DNA of 64,000 nucleotides, taken from NCBI GenBank assembly GCA_948144175.1, contig CANXME010000106.1:124001-188000 (forward strand), read 5' to 3'. Made by a program: the position numbers and the translations under genes. The notes under the pieces were generated by a model. The model ran no database searches, was not told where the DNA came from, and saw nothing but the letters and a program-made list of their open reading frames with translations. This DNA is from Closterium sp. NIES-65 (taxonomy: Eukaryota > Streptophyta > Zygnematophyceae > Desmidiales > Closteriaceae). Each line of letters opens with the position of its first letter. Position 1 is the first letter of the stretch. Of the stretch, positions 21,721 through 32,238 are shown piece by piece.

Positions 21721-23318
21721 GGAAAGACCTGACGGGAGCCGTCTCCGCACGGAGGATGTGTGGGGACTATCGGAGTCTAAACAGGGTCACGGTGGCAGAT
21801 AGGTACCCCATGCAGTCGGCAGAGGAGATCTTTGATAAACTGCAAGGGGCAAAGGTTTTCTCCACCCAGGATCTACGGCAAGGATTCAACCAGATCCCCA
21901 TCTGACCCGCAGACCGCAAGAAGACGGCATTCCATGGGCCGGACGGTCTGTACGAGTGGCGCTTCATGCCATTCGGAACAAAAAACGTGCCCGCCGTGTT
22001 CCAACGAGTCATGGATACGACACTGCGAGGAGTGCCGGCGGCTGCCTGTTGCATTGAGGATGTCGTGGTCTTCAGTCCCAACGCGGCGCAGCACGTGAAG
22101 GACGTGCAAGCGACGCTGGATGCCATTCGGGAAGCGGGCCTCACCTGTCACCCGAAGAAGTGCAGTTTCGGGAATACTGGAGTGAAATACCTGGGTTTCG
22201 AAGTTCAAGGAGGGCAGCTGGGGATTCAGCAAACGAAGGTGGAGGTCTTGGATAGGGTGCCACAGCCGAAGGACAGGAGTACGCTGAGAGCCATGCTCGG
22301 ATTCCTCAACTATTATAGGAAGTTCATACCGAACTTCAGTAAGACCGCGGCGGCATTAAACATGCTACTGAAGGAAGACCAGAAGTGGGAATGGGGGGGG
22401 GCGAAGGAAGGGGCACTCCACGCACTGCTGAAAGCCGTGAAAACAGCTACAGTGCTGACTCTGCCCAACCCCGTGGATCCATTTGTACTATACACGGACT
22501 GGAGCAGCACGAGTATGGGGGCGATCCTGTGTCAGAAGCGGGAAGGAGAAGAGAAGGTAGTCGCCTTCGCCAGCCGGAGCTGCAACCCAGCCAAGGCAAA
22601 TTATAGCTCGTACGAGGGCGAAGGGCTGGCGGCAGTGTGGGCGATCACTCATTTCCGAGTGTACCTACAGGGGAGGCAGTTCGAGCTAGTGACCGACCAC
22701 CAACCGCTAACTTGGCTGATGACCAACCAAGCGCTGACAGGGAGGAACACGCGCTGGGCCATGCACTTACAAGAATATGACTACTCTATCAGATACAGAG
22801 CAGGCAAAACCATGCAACACGTCGATGGGCTGTCGCGAAACCTGCCAGTTCATCGCCCTACAGCTTGCCTAGTGGCATTATTGAGAAAATTAGATGCAAA
22901 AGGGGCTACCGGAGGAAAAAGGACGGGGCCTGCAGATGTCTGGGAAGACCAGGAAGTGCTGGACTGGGTGCAGGGCATGAGCGCCAAAGAAACCACAACC
23001 AGCGAGAGGGCCAGAGCTAGAGGGGTTCACTACCGCTGGCACCAAGAGCAGTTGCAGAAGAACACAAGGGACGGATGGAAGATGGTCCCACAACCACACG
23101 AGCGAGAGCTGATCATCAACACCGTACATCGGCAGTTAGGACACTACGGAAGTCTGCGCACCACGCAACTAGTGGAGACCGGATGGTGGTGGGCAGGGAT
23201 GAGGAGAGATATCAGGGAGTGGGTGACTAAGTGCGAGCTGTGCAGTCAGAACAAAGCAGAACTAGAGCGCGGCAGGAAGGAGCTGCAGTCGCTGCCCATA
23301 CATGGCATAGGGTTCTGA
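21721..23318 (+). pseudogene. Gypsy C RT and RNase H
   Basis: Resumes after D with KDLTGAVSARRMCGDYRSLN and IFDKLQGAKVFSTQDLRQGF, then a TGA at 21903 in QIPI(stop)PAD. From 21966 the frame is open: FMPFGTKNVPAVFQRVMDT, then CCIEDVVVFSP where an active RT has YxDD. Thumb: MLGFLNYYRKFIPNFSK. RNase H: LYTDWSSTSMGAILCQK, FASRSCNPAKANYSSYEGE and FELVTDHQPLTWL. The integrase zinc finger HRQLGHYGS...CELCSQNK follows, with a TGA at 23316 (GIGF, stop, WSLDL). Confidence 0.9.
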
Positions 23319-23330
23319 TGGTCTCTTGAT

Positions 23331-24320
23331 TTGGCGGGAGAGATGCCACTGAGCAGGAGAGGGAAGCGGTACATCTTAATCATGATTGAGCATGGCAGCA
23401 AATGGGTCGAGTTGAAGGCCCTACCCAGTAAGAACTCGGCTAAGATAGCCGAAGCGTTCGAGGAGCAGGTGCTTACGAGGTTCGGGGCATGCGGGGAAGT
23501 GTTAACCGACCAGGGGACAGAGTTCATGGGAGAGTTTGACAAGCTGTTGCAGTCCACCGGCATCACTCACAGGAGGACCTCACGATATCACTCGCAGAGT
23601 GACGGGCTCACAGAGCGATTTGTACAGACAGTGAAGCGGGGGCTGAGGGCCTACGGGGAGAAGTTTAAGCGAGACTGGGACACGCGGCTCCTGTGGGTAG
23701 TGGCCGGATACAGATTCAGTAAACACGCGGCCCTGAGGGACTTATCGCCATATCACTTGCTCCTAGGAAGAGACCCAATGCTACCTGTGGACGCACCAAG
23801 GATACTCACGGGGTCAGTGCAAGTGGCCAATGAGGAGGAATGGGTGGGGCTGGCCGAGGCGAGGGCGAGGTACCTAAGGGAGCTCTTACCAGCGGCACTG
23901 GAAAACCTACACGTGGCACAACTGAGGGATGCTCAGCGGTACAAGAAGAGGGGAGAACGGCAAGACAGGAAGAAGGACAAGACTCTAGGAGCAGGGGAGG
24001 AAGTATACCTGAAGCAGGCTAAACACGACCTGATGGACCTCGGGCTGAGCACGGAGCGCTGGAAGGTTAAGGAGGTCAAGGGCTCTGGGGTAGTGGTGCT
24101 CGTGAGTGCGCAAGGGCAGAGGAGAACTGATCACTGCACTAATGTGGCGCGGGCAAGAGGGCGGACAATGGGGCAATCGGTTACCCGAGCTGAAGACGAG
24201 GAGGTCCAGCGGCAGTCGGCAGGGGCCAGGAGACAACCGTGGAGGGGGCAAGTGGAGAATGCAAGGGAACATGGAGGAAAGAACGGCAGAGAAATAAGGG
24301 CACTGACGAGGCCTAGCTGA
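23331..24320 (+). pseudogene. Gypsy C integrase core and C-terminus
   Basis: Same frame after the TGA at 23316. Core residues are in place: D in WSLDLAGEM, D in VLTDQGTEFMGEF, E in SQSDGLTERFVQTV. The long C-terminal part contains VYLKQAKHDLMDLGLSTERW, ending with TGA at 24318. The integrase core itself is uninterrupted; the element as a whole is not functional. Confidence 0.88.
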
Positions 24321-24417
24321 GAGAATCAAAAGTAGAGACAGTGCAGCAGAGCTAGGAAGCGAGAAGAGGAGAGCAGTGCAAGAATAGGTAGGGCTGGGAC
24401 AGTATGATTCCGACAGC

Positions 24418-25647
24418 TGTCACGATTCTAATCTGTGCGTAGAGCAGTAGATGTATCATCGTTGTTGTGTGATGCAATCATATGCATTCACGTCTATTAG
24501 CCTCCCATCATATGTTCGTGCGTTGCATGCGTAGTGTGAGCGTGTGCAAGAAATTATGTTTTGTGTAGTTTGAATTTTCTGAGTGTGTGCAAATGTTATT
24601 TGGCTTGAACAGATATCTGAAGTGACTTCTCTGCTCAAGAGCTCTCCGACGAACCAAGTGTCGCCTCAATCGGAGCACGATCAAGAAAGTTACGAACGTT
24701 GGAGTTCGTATGCTTTTCATATTTGATTGTGGCAACTGTGGGAAGTTGTGGGGTTGACTCAATATGGGGTACAGACTTTTGGGAGTTGGGAAATTCGTCT
24801 TTTCTACTGTAATTGCTGCCAAATGGTTGGGAGAAACCAAACCAAGTTGGCAAGTGTGGCCAAGTTGGGTTGAGGTGGATTGTGGAGGTTGGGATAGTGA
24901 CAAAGGTCAAAGTTGGGTTGCCTATGGGGAAGGGAATTGTGTGGCATGGGGTTTCCTTGATTGGGGACTCTCTTGGGATCTTCCCTCTCGTCCTCCTCAT
25001 CCCCTCCCACCTGGTTTTGTGCTACTCTAACTCTCTTGTGTAGTAATTGTGAACTTGTGTGAGACTATTGTGATTGAGTTAAGATTCTATGGCAGCATAC
25101 CCCCTAGTGCGCCGAAATTGATAACTCAAGAAATACTTCACCTTTTTGTACGATTCAACTTGCGAATTGTAGCCACAGAGTAGAGCTACAACATATCTGA
25201 GTTTAGTGAAGTTCAGACCGTGAGACGACGGCGTTTCTTGTGAGCGCGACGTTTCTGTCAAGAATTCTAAGCCAAAGATTTTGAGAATTTTATGCACCTA
25301 ATCTTCGGAGACTCGTCTATAACAATTGTGAATAATAGGATATAAGAAACACTACATTAGGGAGGATGACAAGAGAAGCGGCTGCAGCCGAAGCGATACA
25401 ACCGAAAAGTAGCGAGAACCGTTGACACAACGGTAACCCGCCGTTGGTACTTAAGAATAAGGCAAGTTTAGGTAGGATTGCTTGCGTGATTGTTTTCACA
25501 CTTATGCTTACAGTTGCCTTCTACACCACCAAAACCGAGCACGAGGAACCAACCGCGCAAGCAACTCTTATTCAGTCTTCCCCTCCTTCAGTCAGCCGAG
25601 CTAGAGTTTGCATAACTATGCACTGACTGAGGCCAGGGAGCTTTTAA
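24418..25647 (+). repeat. 3' LTR of gypsy C, split by solo LTR S
   Basis: Begins TGTCACGATTCTAATCTGTG. Its own sequence is 24418-24462 and 25330-25647, and it ends CTTTTAA without the terminal CA of the 5' copy. Similar to the 5' LTR over its length with scattered changes. Confidence 0.82.
24463..25324 (+). repeat. Solo LTR S in the 3' LTR of C
   Basis: 862 bp, TGTTGTGTGATGC ... GTCTATAACA, flanked by ATCGT (24458-24462) and ATTGT (25325-25329), a 5 bp duplication with one change. No internal region or primer site. Ends resemble copia LTRs. AT-richer than its surroundings. Orientation is not certain because TG...CA is symmetric. No gene seen in it; short ORFs have no recognisable content. 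Confidence 0.8.
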
Positions 25648-25773
25648 AGTGGAGAATGCAGGGGAACATGGGGGAAAGAACGGCAGAGAAATAAGGGCAC
25701 TGACGAGGCCTAGCTGAAAGCATCAAAAGTAGAGACAGTGCAGCAGAGCTAAGAAGAGAGAAGAGGAGAGTAG
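25648..25773 (+). repeat. Second copy of the gypsy C 3' internal end, beyond the 3' LTR
   Basis: Matches 24251-24376 (the last codons of pol and the 3' untranslated part) with a few changes. It continues after H at 32199-32238 up to TTCCGACAGC, exactly where the internal copy meets the 3' LTR, and then passes straight into copia A. A single normal insertion cannot give this order. Confidence 0.75.
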
Positions 25774-26076
25774 TGTGGAAAAGCTAGAATTGATACATTG
25801 AATAATGAGCCAAGAGGCCTTTTAGTACAAACAATTAGCAAAAGAGAGATGAGAGGGAAGCTTACCCTATTGGCCAATAAGTTGGCCAATGGGTGAGCTT
25901 GCTTGTGATCCAAGCAACCACAAATGTGTGTTGGTTGGGAATGGTTGAGCTAAGGACCAATCCCAACCAACCACAAAATGTGGTTGGAGGGTACAATAAA
26001 CAACCCCGCAATTTATAATTGTGCTACATATCTACTTCTAGCCTATGTATGTTGTATGAAATATGAAATTACAACG
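25774..26076 (-). repeat. 3' LTR of H
   Basis: 303 bp. Shares TATTGGCCAATAAGTTGGCC and the CAACCAACCACA region with the right copy and carries about 19 bp that the right copy lacks. Its last base is G, where the right copy has the expected A. A minus-strand GGGGGG tract next to it (26079-26085) is the likely polypurine tract. Confidence 0.88.
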
Positions 26077-26112
26077 CAACCCCCCAACATGCATAAGGTG
26101 AGAAGGCTAGAA

Positions 26113-27120
26113 TCAAGAGGCGAGAGGCGACTTAGGAGGAGTGAGGCCAAGAAGACGAAAGAGGGAAGAGTGAGCGGCATGAGGAAGAGCTTTTGTGAAG
26201 ATGTCGGCAAGGTTGGCCGCCGAGTCAACCTTGTCGAGCCGAAGGTGCCCCGCCTGAACAAGATCGCGAATGAAGAAATGACGGAGCTCAATGTGCTTGG
26301 AGCGCCCGTGAAACACAGCATCTTTGGTGAGGTGAATGGTACTAGCATTGTCACACCAAATTGTGGGACAGCGCTGGGGAGCACCAAGTTCCTCAAGAAG
26401 GAAGGTGAGCCAGCGGACCTATTGCTCAGCCATGGTGGCGGCATATAATTCCGCCTCGCAGGAGGAGAGGGCGGCAGACGAGGAGCGGGTGGAGCACCAG
26501 CTGATAAAGCCGCTACCAAGAGAGAAGCCATAACCCTGGGAGGAGCGGCGATCTAGCCGGGAATCAGCCCAGGAGGAGTCACTGTAGCCACTGAGGAGAG
26601 GTGGGGAGGGGCCGCCAAGGGTAAGGACATAGTCCTTGGTGCCACGAAGGTACCGGAGGACACGCTTGGCGGCCTGCCAGTGCTCTTTCGTATGCTTGCC
26701 TGCGCCAACAAAACAAGCGAGGACGCTGATGGGGTAGGCAAGGTCAGGGCGAGTGGAGACCATGGCGTACATGAGGGAGCGGATGAGCTCGGGATAAGGA
26801 TGGGAGGAGGTTGAGGGGGAGGTGGGTAGAGAGAGGTGGTGCTCGACAAAAAGAGGAGTAGGTTGGGCGCTGCCGCGAACCATGTCAAACCGCTCCAAGA
26901 CTTGCTGCAAGTAATGACCCTGGGAGAGAGAGATGGTGCGGGCGGAGCAGTCGTGGGTGATGGTCATGCCCAGGTAATGCTGCAGCTCGCCCAAGCCCTT
27001 GCACTTGAGACGGATGCCCAACTCAGCCTTCACATGCTCCAACTTGCCAAGGTCGGCGATGAGCAGAATCATGTCATCGACATATACAGGGATGTAGAAC
27101 GAGGAGGGGGAGGCGCGGAG
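26113..27120 (-). pseudogene. Copia H RT end and RNase H
   Basis: Minus strand: YVDDMILLIADLGKLEHVK (active site, about 27090), GLGELQHYLGMTITHD, MYAMVSTRPDLAYPISVLAC, GYSDSSWADSRLDRRSSQG, LSSCEAELYAATMAEQ, stop, then in a shifted frame VFHGRSKHIELRHFF and ANLADIFTKALPHAAHSS ending at 26113. At least one stop or frameshift near 26419. Confidence 0.85.
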
Positions 27121-28300
27121 GAAGAGGCTGGCGTCAGAGCGGGAGGTGCAAAACCCAAGTTCAGCAAGGGTGGTTGCAAGCTCGGGGCCTGTCGAAGCCC
27201 ATACACAGGGCGACGCAGCTGCCAGACAGAGTCTGCAGGGAAGGGAAGGTGAAAATCGGCTGGACGCTCCATGTAGATAAGCTCGCGGAGGACGCCTTGT
27301 AGGAAGGCGTTGGAGACGTCCATCGAGTGGATCTCCATATTGAGGCGAGCGGCAAGGTCGAGCACGGCGCGAACAGTGGCAGGTTTGGCAGTGGGGGAGA
27401 AGGTATCGAAGAAGTCAAAACCATACCGGTGCGTGAACCCCTTGGCACAGTAACGAGCCTTATAGACGGGCGGCTCTCCTGGCAACTGTTTGACGCGAAA
27501 CACCCACTTCCCCTTCACCACGTTCGTAGAGGAGGGAGGGCGAGGCATATCGACGAAGGAGGAGTTGGCGACAAAGGCCTCCAGCTCCTTGATAATGGCG
27601 GCGAGTCAGAGTGGGGCGTCGGGGCAAGCCATGGCCTCCTCATACGTGGTAGGGATGAAAACGGAGGGAGCAGAGGAGAATGCGGATACTGGTGTCCCAG
27701 AAAGGTCGAAGGTGATGGGTAGAAGGGAAGGGTCATAGAGGTGGAGGTCAACGAACTCCTCATGTGAGTCCTCGGGAAGGGAGGTGTGGAAGGAGCGGAT
27801 GACCGTTGGTGCCGCTGCACGTGTCGCTGCTGGTGCTGCCACTGGTGCCGCTGCTGGTGCCGCTGCTGGTGCCGCTGCTGGTGTCGTTGCTGGTGCCGCT
27901 GCTGGTCCTGCTGCAGGTGCCGCTGCTGGTTCTGCTGCTGGTGCCGCTGCTGGTCCTGCTGCTGGTGCCGCCGCCGGTCCTGCTGCTGGTGCCGCTGCCG
28001 GTCCTGCTACTGGTGCCGCTGCCGGTCCTGCTGCTGGTGCCGCTGCCGGTCCTGATGCTGGTGCCACTGCCGGTCCTGCTGCTGGTGCCGCTGCTGGTGC
28101 GGCTGCTGCTCCTGCTGCTAGTGCCGCTGCTGGTGCCGTTGCAGACGCTGCTGCTGGCGGCACTGCTGGAGAGGTGGCAGAGGGGGTTGCTGCAGGAGGA
28201 GGATGATGCAGAACAGCCTGGAAAAAGTGGTGAAGGAGAGGGGAGAGTGGGGGGAGGGTAGAGGTAGAGAGGGTAACAGGGGGCGGTGCACCAAGGATAC
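27121..28300 (-). pseudogene. Copia H RT start and Ala/Pro-rich linker
   Basis: RT N-terminal half: KGKWVFRVKQLPGEPPVYKA, FDTFSPTAKPATVRA, MEIHSMDVSNAFLQGVL and RRPVYGLRQAP, after which the frame is lost (about 27190). Upstream (27800-28160) the integrase-RT linker is an expanded (P)AAAPAAGPAAAPAAG-type repeat encoded by GCTGGTGCCGCT units. Confidence 0.8.
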
Positions 28301-30156
28301 TGTCACGTGACCTGGTATGGGGGTACCGGGTAAGTACGGTGCGGGGAGGGGGGGAAGGACGAGTCGGCGGCGAGGGAGGTGAAGGAGGGGCGGGAGGGGC
28401 ACTAGGAGAGGAATGTGTGGGGGAGACGGGAGAGGACAGAGGTTCCGGGTCAAATATATCACCAGACGAGGGAGGGGCACCGTGGGATGGGGACGACGGT
28501 GGGGGGGGGGGAGGGAGGATGGGGGGAGGAGGAAGTAGTGGGGGAGGGGTGGTGTCAGACCAGACAAGGTGACGGGGAACGCGGGGGAGTGGGTTAGTGG
28601 ATGGGGGAGAGGAGTAGTAGGGAGTGGACTCATCAAAGACCACATCCCTACTGCGGAATAGACGTCTTGAGGGGGGATGGAGAAAAAGGTTGTCAGGTGA
28701 GGAGGAGTTATGATCAAGAAAGATGCAAGGGTACGAGGGGCAAGCTTTCCCATAGAGCGGGGTGAAGGAGGACATATGCCTTTGAGCCCCAGACACGAAG
28801 AGACGAGACATCAGGTTTGTCGTTCGTCCACAGCTCAGTGGGGGTGGTGGATGGGAGAAGAGGGTGAGGGTAAAGGTTAGTAAGGAGGGCGGCATGGAGG
28901 AGGGCGTAGCCCCACAGAAAAGGAGGGCAGGAGGCATGGACAAGAAGACACCGGGCAGTTTTGGTGATGTCTCAAACACGACATTCAGCCACACCGTTCT
29001 GCTGTGGGGAGAGAGGGAGGGTGTAAGTCTGAAGAATGCCGTGAGACTGACAATAGGAGGATATTTGGTTGTTAAAGAACTCACCACCACCATCAGAGTG
29101 AAGGCGGCAAACAGGGCGCCCAAAATGGGTGTTTGCCCGCTCGAGCCAGGCGATGATCGCAGCTGGGGCATCTGCCTTCGTCCGAAGGAGAGAGACAGAC
29201 GAGTACCGACTGTGATCATCGACAAGTACGAGGAGGTATTGGTGGCCCTGGCGAGTGGGAGAGGGGTTGGGGCCCCAGAGGTCCATGTGAACAAGATCAA
29301 GTGGGTGAGCAGCAGTGGAGGGGGAGCTCCGGTGCGGCTGCTGCTTGAGCTTGCTCTGAACGCAGACGGTGCAGGGGGGGCCAGGGGATTTGGGGAGGGG
29401 AGGGAGGGAGGAGGGGAGACCGTGGAGGAGACCGGAGGAAACAGAGGAGCATAGAGTAGCAAAGTTAGGGTGACCTAGCCTGTGATGGAGGAGGACGGCA
29501 GGATGGGAGAGGGAGCGACAGGAGCAAGAGGAGTCAGGGGGGGGACGAGAAGGGAGGTCCGGGTTAGCGGGAGGGAGAGGAGGAGGAGGGATGAGAGGGT
29601 GGAGGGGGGGACGAGAGATGACCTGACAGGAGGGGAGGCGAGGAACCCGAAGGGTGTACAGACGGGAGCGAGGGCAAAAGGGAATGCGAGAAAGGAACTG
29701 ACCGGTGGCGGAATGGTAGAGAGCGCAATAGTTAGCATGACCTAGGAATACAGTGGTGATACCGGCTTGTTGAAGGGACCTTTGCGAAAGGAGATTAGCG
29801 CGAAGAGAGGGTATGTGGAGACCGGTGATAGTGCCTGAGGGGAAGAGTGGGCATTGGAGAGTCGAGGTGTTATGGCAGCGGATAGAGAAGCTGCTGTCGG
29901 CGCCAAGGAGGGAGGTAGGCATTGGGAGGGGGCGCAAGGTGCCAGCATCGCGAAGAGCTGTGTTAGTGGCACCGCTATCGAGGACAAAATCGAATGTGGA
30001 GGTGAGGGAGGAGGAAGGGACAGAGGACTGGAACGCAGTTTCGTTAGTGCTAGAGGAGTATGTGGTGCAGCTGATGTGGCTTGATTGACCATACCAGCGA
30101 TACCAACGGATGAGAAAGGGGGGACATTGGATGAAGTGGCGGAGCTTGTGGACCAA
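28301..30156 (-). pseudogene. Copia H protease and integrase
   Basis: Open frame 30156-28972: protease FVLDSGATNTALRDAGTL, pre-integrase LLHHRLGHPNFATLCSSV...CTVCVQSK, integrase D in VHMDLWGPNPS, D in LHSDGGGEFFNNQ (Arg of the usual SDRGGEF is Gly) and QQNGVAECRV just before a stop, at the catalytic Glu region. The C-terminal part continues in the frame 29462-27606 (CIFLDHNSSSPDN, RSRDVVFDEST). Confidence 0.85.
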
Positions 30157-30359
30157 TGCGGAACTGAGTTCGGCTGGGAAGTTGGGGGAAAAGGAGGAAG
30201 AGGCAGCTGCGGTTGTAGGTCAAGGTGCTGCTGCAGGCGGTGAAGCAACTGCTAGAGCTGGAGGAGGAGGTGCCAGAGCTGCTGCTGGTGCTACTGTTGT
30301 TGCGGTTGCTGCTGCTGCTACTGCTGTTGACGCTGCTGCCGCTGCTGCTACTGCTGCCA

Positions 30360-30396
<37 letters not shown>

Positions 30397-30690
30397 TGCT
30401 GCGGAGGAGGAGTAGGAGGAGTAGGAGGAGAGAAGGGTTGACTCGGGGCATGGTGGGCTGGGGTGGAGAGTTTACACTGAAGTTCCCGAGTCGGGCCATA
30501 GCGAGGCACATGTTCACGAGGAGAGAGCGCTGCTGCTGCGCCGCAGCCTGCGCTCAAACCCCTGATACCACAATATCCTGCGAGTCTCCCTTGACCACCA
30601 CCACAGCTACCACTATGCCCTCCTCCATGCCCACTGGCAGCACTGCTACTGCATGCCAGGGCGCCTGTTGCCATGGAGGAAGCAATGTGG
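30157..30690 (-). pseudogene. Copia H gag remnant with CAG/CTG repeats
   Basis: Minus strand RYGPTRELQCKL resembles the end of a zinc-knuckle region, followed by a polyglutamine-coding CAG run (plus-strand CTG, 30361-30400, with more CTG to 30240). I cannot find the N-terminal capsid-like part. Confidence 0.5.
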
Positions 30691-30769
30691 GGTGTGGGCG
30701 GTCACGGCATTGTGCAGGCGAGCAGGGCATGAAGGTGTGCGGTATGCGCAGGCAGCTGACGGTATGCGT

Positions 30770-30920
30770 AGGCGGGTGTGCTGTATGTGCTCCCAAGTGT
30801 GCGGTATGTGCTGACAAGTGTGCGGTATGTGCTGTCAGGTGTGCGGTATGTGCTGACAAGTGTGCGGTATGTGCTGTCAGGTGTGCTGTCAGGTGTGCAG
30901 TATGTGCTGACAGATGTCAG
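30770..30920. repeat. Tandem 21 bp repeat in H leader (GTGTGCGGTATGTGCTGACAA type)
   Basis: About seven partly truncated copies of GTGTGCGGTATGTGCTG followed by ACAA or TCAG. A GC-rich GGGCGCGGACGCGAAGG-type repeat follows to 31050. Confidence 0.8.
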
Positions 30921-31084
30921 GGACGGACAGGGCGCGGGCGCGAAGGGCGGACGAGCAGAGCGCGCGGACGGGCAGGGCGCGGACGCGAAGGGAGGATGAG
31001 CAGGTCTAGCGGACGGGCAGGGCGCGGACGACCAGGGCGCGCGGTCGGACTAGCAAGGGCGTGCGAGTTGCAAATCTGAGCACG

Positions 31085-31825
31085 CGGAATGCAGATTTGA
31101 GCTCGGGAGGAGTAGATCTGAGCTCGGGAGGAGGAGATCGGAGCTCGGGGGGAGTATATCTGAGCTCAGGAGGAGGAGATCGGAGCTCGGGGGGAGTAGA
31201 TCGGAGCTCGGGAGGAGGAGATCTGAGCTCGGGAGGAGTAGATATGAGCTCGGGAGGAGTAGATCTGAGTTCGGGAGGAGTAGATCTGAGCTCGGGAGGA
31301 GAAGATCTGAGCTCGGGAGGAGGAGATGTGAGCTCGGGAGGAGTAGATCTGAGCTCAGGAGGAGTAGATCTGAGCTCGGGAGGAGGAGATCGAAGCTCGG
31401 GGGGAGTAGATCTGAGCTCGGGAGGAGGAGATCTGAGCTCGGGAGGAGTAGATCCGAGTTCGGGAGGAGTAGATCTGAGCTCGGGAGGAGAAGATCTGAG
31501 CTCGGGATGAGGAGATGTGAGCTCAGGAGGAGGAGATGTGAGCTCGGGAGGAGGAGATGTGAGCTCAGGAGGAGTAGATGTGAGCTCGGGAAGAGTAGAT
31601 CTGAGCTCGGGAGTAGGAGATGCGAGCTCGGGAGGAGGAGATGTGAGCTTGGGAGGAGGAGATGTGAGCTCGGGAGGAGATCTGAGCTCGGGAGGAGTAG
31701 ATCTGAGCTCGGGAGGAGGAGATGTGAGCTCCGGAGGAGGAGATGTGAGCTCGGGAGGAGGAGATGTGAGCTCGGAAGGAGTAGATCTGAGCTCGAAAGA
31801 GGTAGATCTGAGCTTGGGAGCACCG
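31085..31825. repeat. 21 bp tandem array in H leader, about 35 units
   Basis: Unit GAGCTCGGGAGGAGTAGATCT with GGAG/GTAG variants, running almost up to the primer site. Each unit contains the palindromes GAGCTC and often AGATCT. The 21 bp length keeps several frames open on both strands; no protein is claimed. Confidence 0.93.
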
Positions 31826-31900
31826 TAGTAGGACCGTAGGTCTGAGGGATGGGGAGGAGAGGGTGGCCTATGGACCGAGGGATCAAGGCGTGAGCCGATA

Positions 31901-31913
31901 GCTCATGATACCA
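31901..31913 (-). other. Primer-binding site of H
   Basis: Minus strand TGGTATCATGAGC, next to the 5' LTR; iMet-type. Confidence 0.75.
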
Positions 31914-32198
31914 TGTGGAAAAGCTAGAATTGATACAGGCCCTTTAGTACAAACAATGAGCAAAAGAGAGATGAGAGGAAAGCTTACTCTATTGGCCAAT
32001 AAGTTGGCCAATGGGTGAGCTTGCTTGTGACCTAAGCAACCACAAATGTGTGTTGGTTGGGATTGGTTGAGCTAAGGACCAATCCCAACCAACCAGAAAA
32101 TGTAGTTGGAGGGTACACTAAACAACCCCCCAATTTATAATTGTGCTACATATCTACTTCTAGCCTATGTATGTTGTATGAAATATGAAATTACAACA
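31914..32198 (-). repeat. 5' LTR of H
   Basis: 285 bp; element-strand start TGTTGTAATTTC, end CTTTTCCACA. Followed by AGCAG. Confidence 0.88.
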
Positions 32199-32238
32199 AG
32201 CAGTGAAAGAACAGGTACAGCTGGGACAGTATAATTCC

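Larger units (their letters stand above)
25774..32198 (-). mobile_element. Ty1/copia element H
   Basis: 6.4 kb minus-strand copia in the extra 3' segment of C, with target duplication AGTAG (25769-25773) / AGCAG (32199-32203), one change. LTRs of 303 and 285 bp, primer site TGGTATCATGAGC on the minus strand just inside the right LTR. Protease, integrase, RT and RNase H remnants lie at 26113-30156. The N-terminal part of gag appears to be missing, and its place is taken by about 1.2 kb of tandem repeats. Non-functional. Confidence 0.92.
10284..32238 (+). mobile_element. Ty3/gypsy element C with a DNA methyltransferase domain, interrupted by D, S and H
   Basis: Order: 5' LTR, unassigned region, DNMT3-like methyltransferase, RT, RNase H, integrase, 3' LTR, which is the gypsy order. 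D splits the RT, solo LTR S splits the 3' LTR, and H sits in an extra copy of the 3' internal end that follows the 3' LTR. Host A flanks it on both sides (AGCAGCAGC before, ACTGAGATG after). A possible target duplication is AGCGC/AGCAC, one mismatch. I see no gag with a zinc knuckle and no DSG protease, so the copy is probably internally deleted. Confidence 0.85.

Noticed and set aside
24764-25043. Trp/Gly-rich frames of 76-88 codons
   Set aside because: Inside solo LTR S, bounded by TG...CA and target duplication.
27784-28206. Ala/Gly-rich plus-strand frame of 140 codons
   Set aside because: Antisense shadow of the Ala/Pro-rich linker of H; GCN repeats leave all frames open.
31085-31825. 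CRISPR-like array
   Set aside because: Units are contiguous with no unique spacers, and the context is a eukaryotic retrotransposon leader.
31061-31839. Ser/Gly- and Leu/Ser-rich repeat proteins on both strands
   Set aside because: By-product of the 21 bp array; unit length divisible by three keeps any frame open.
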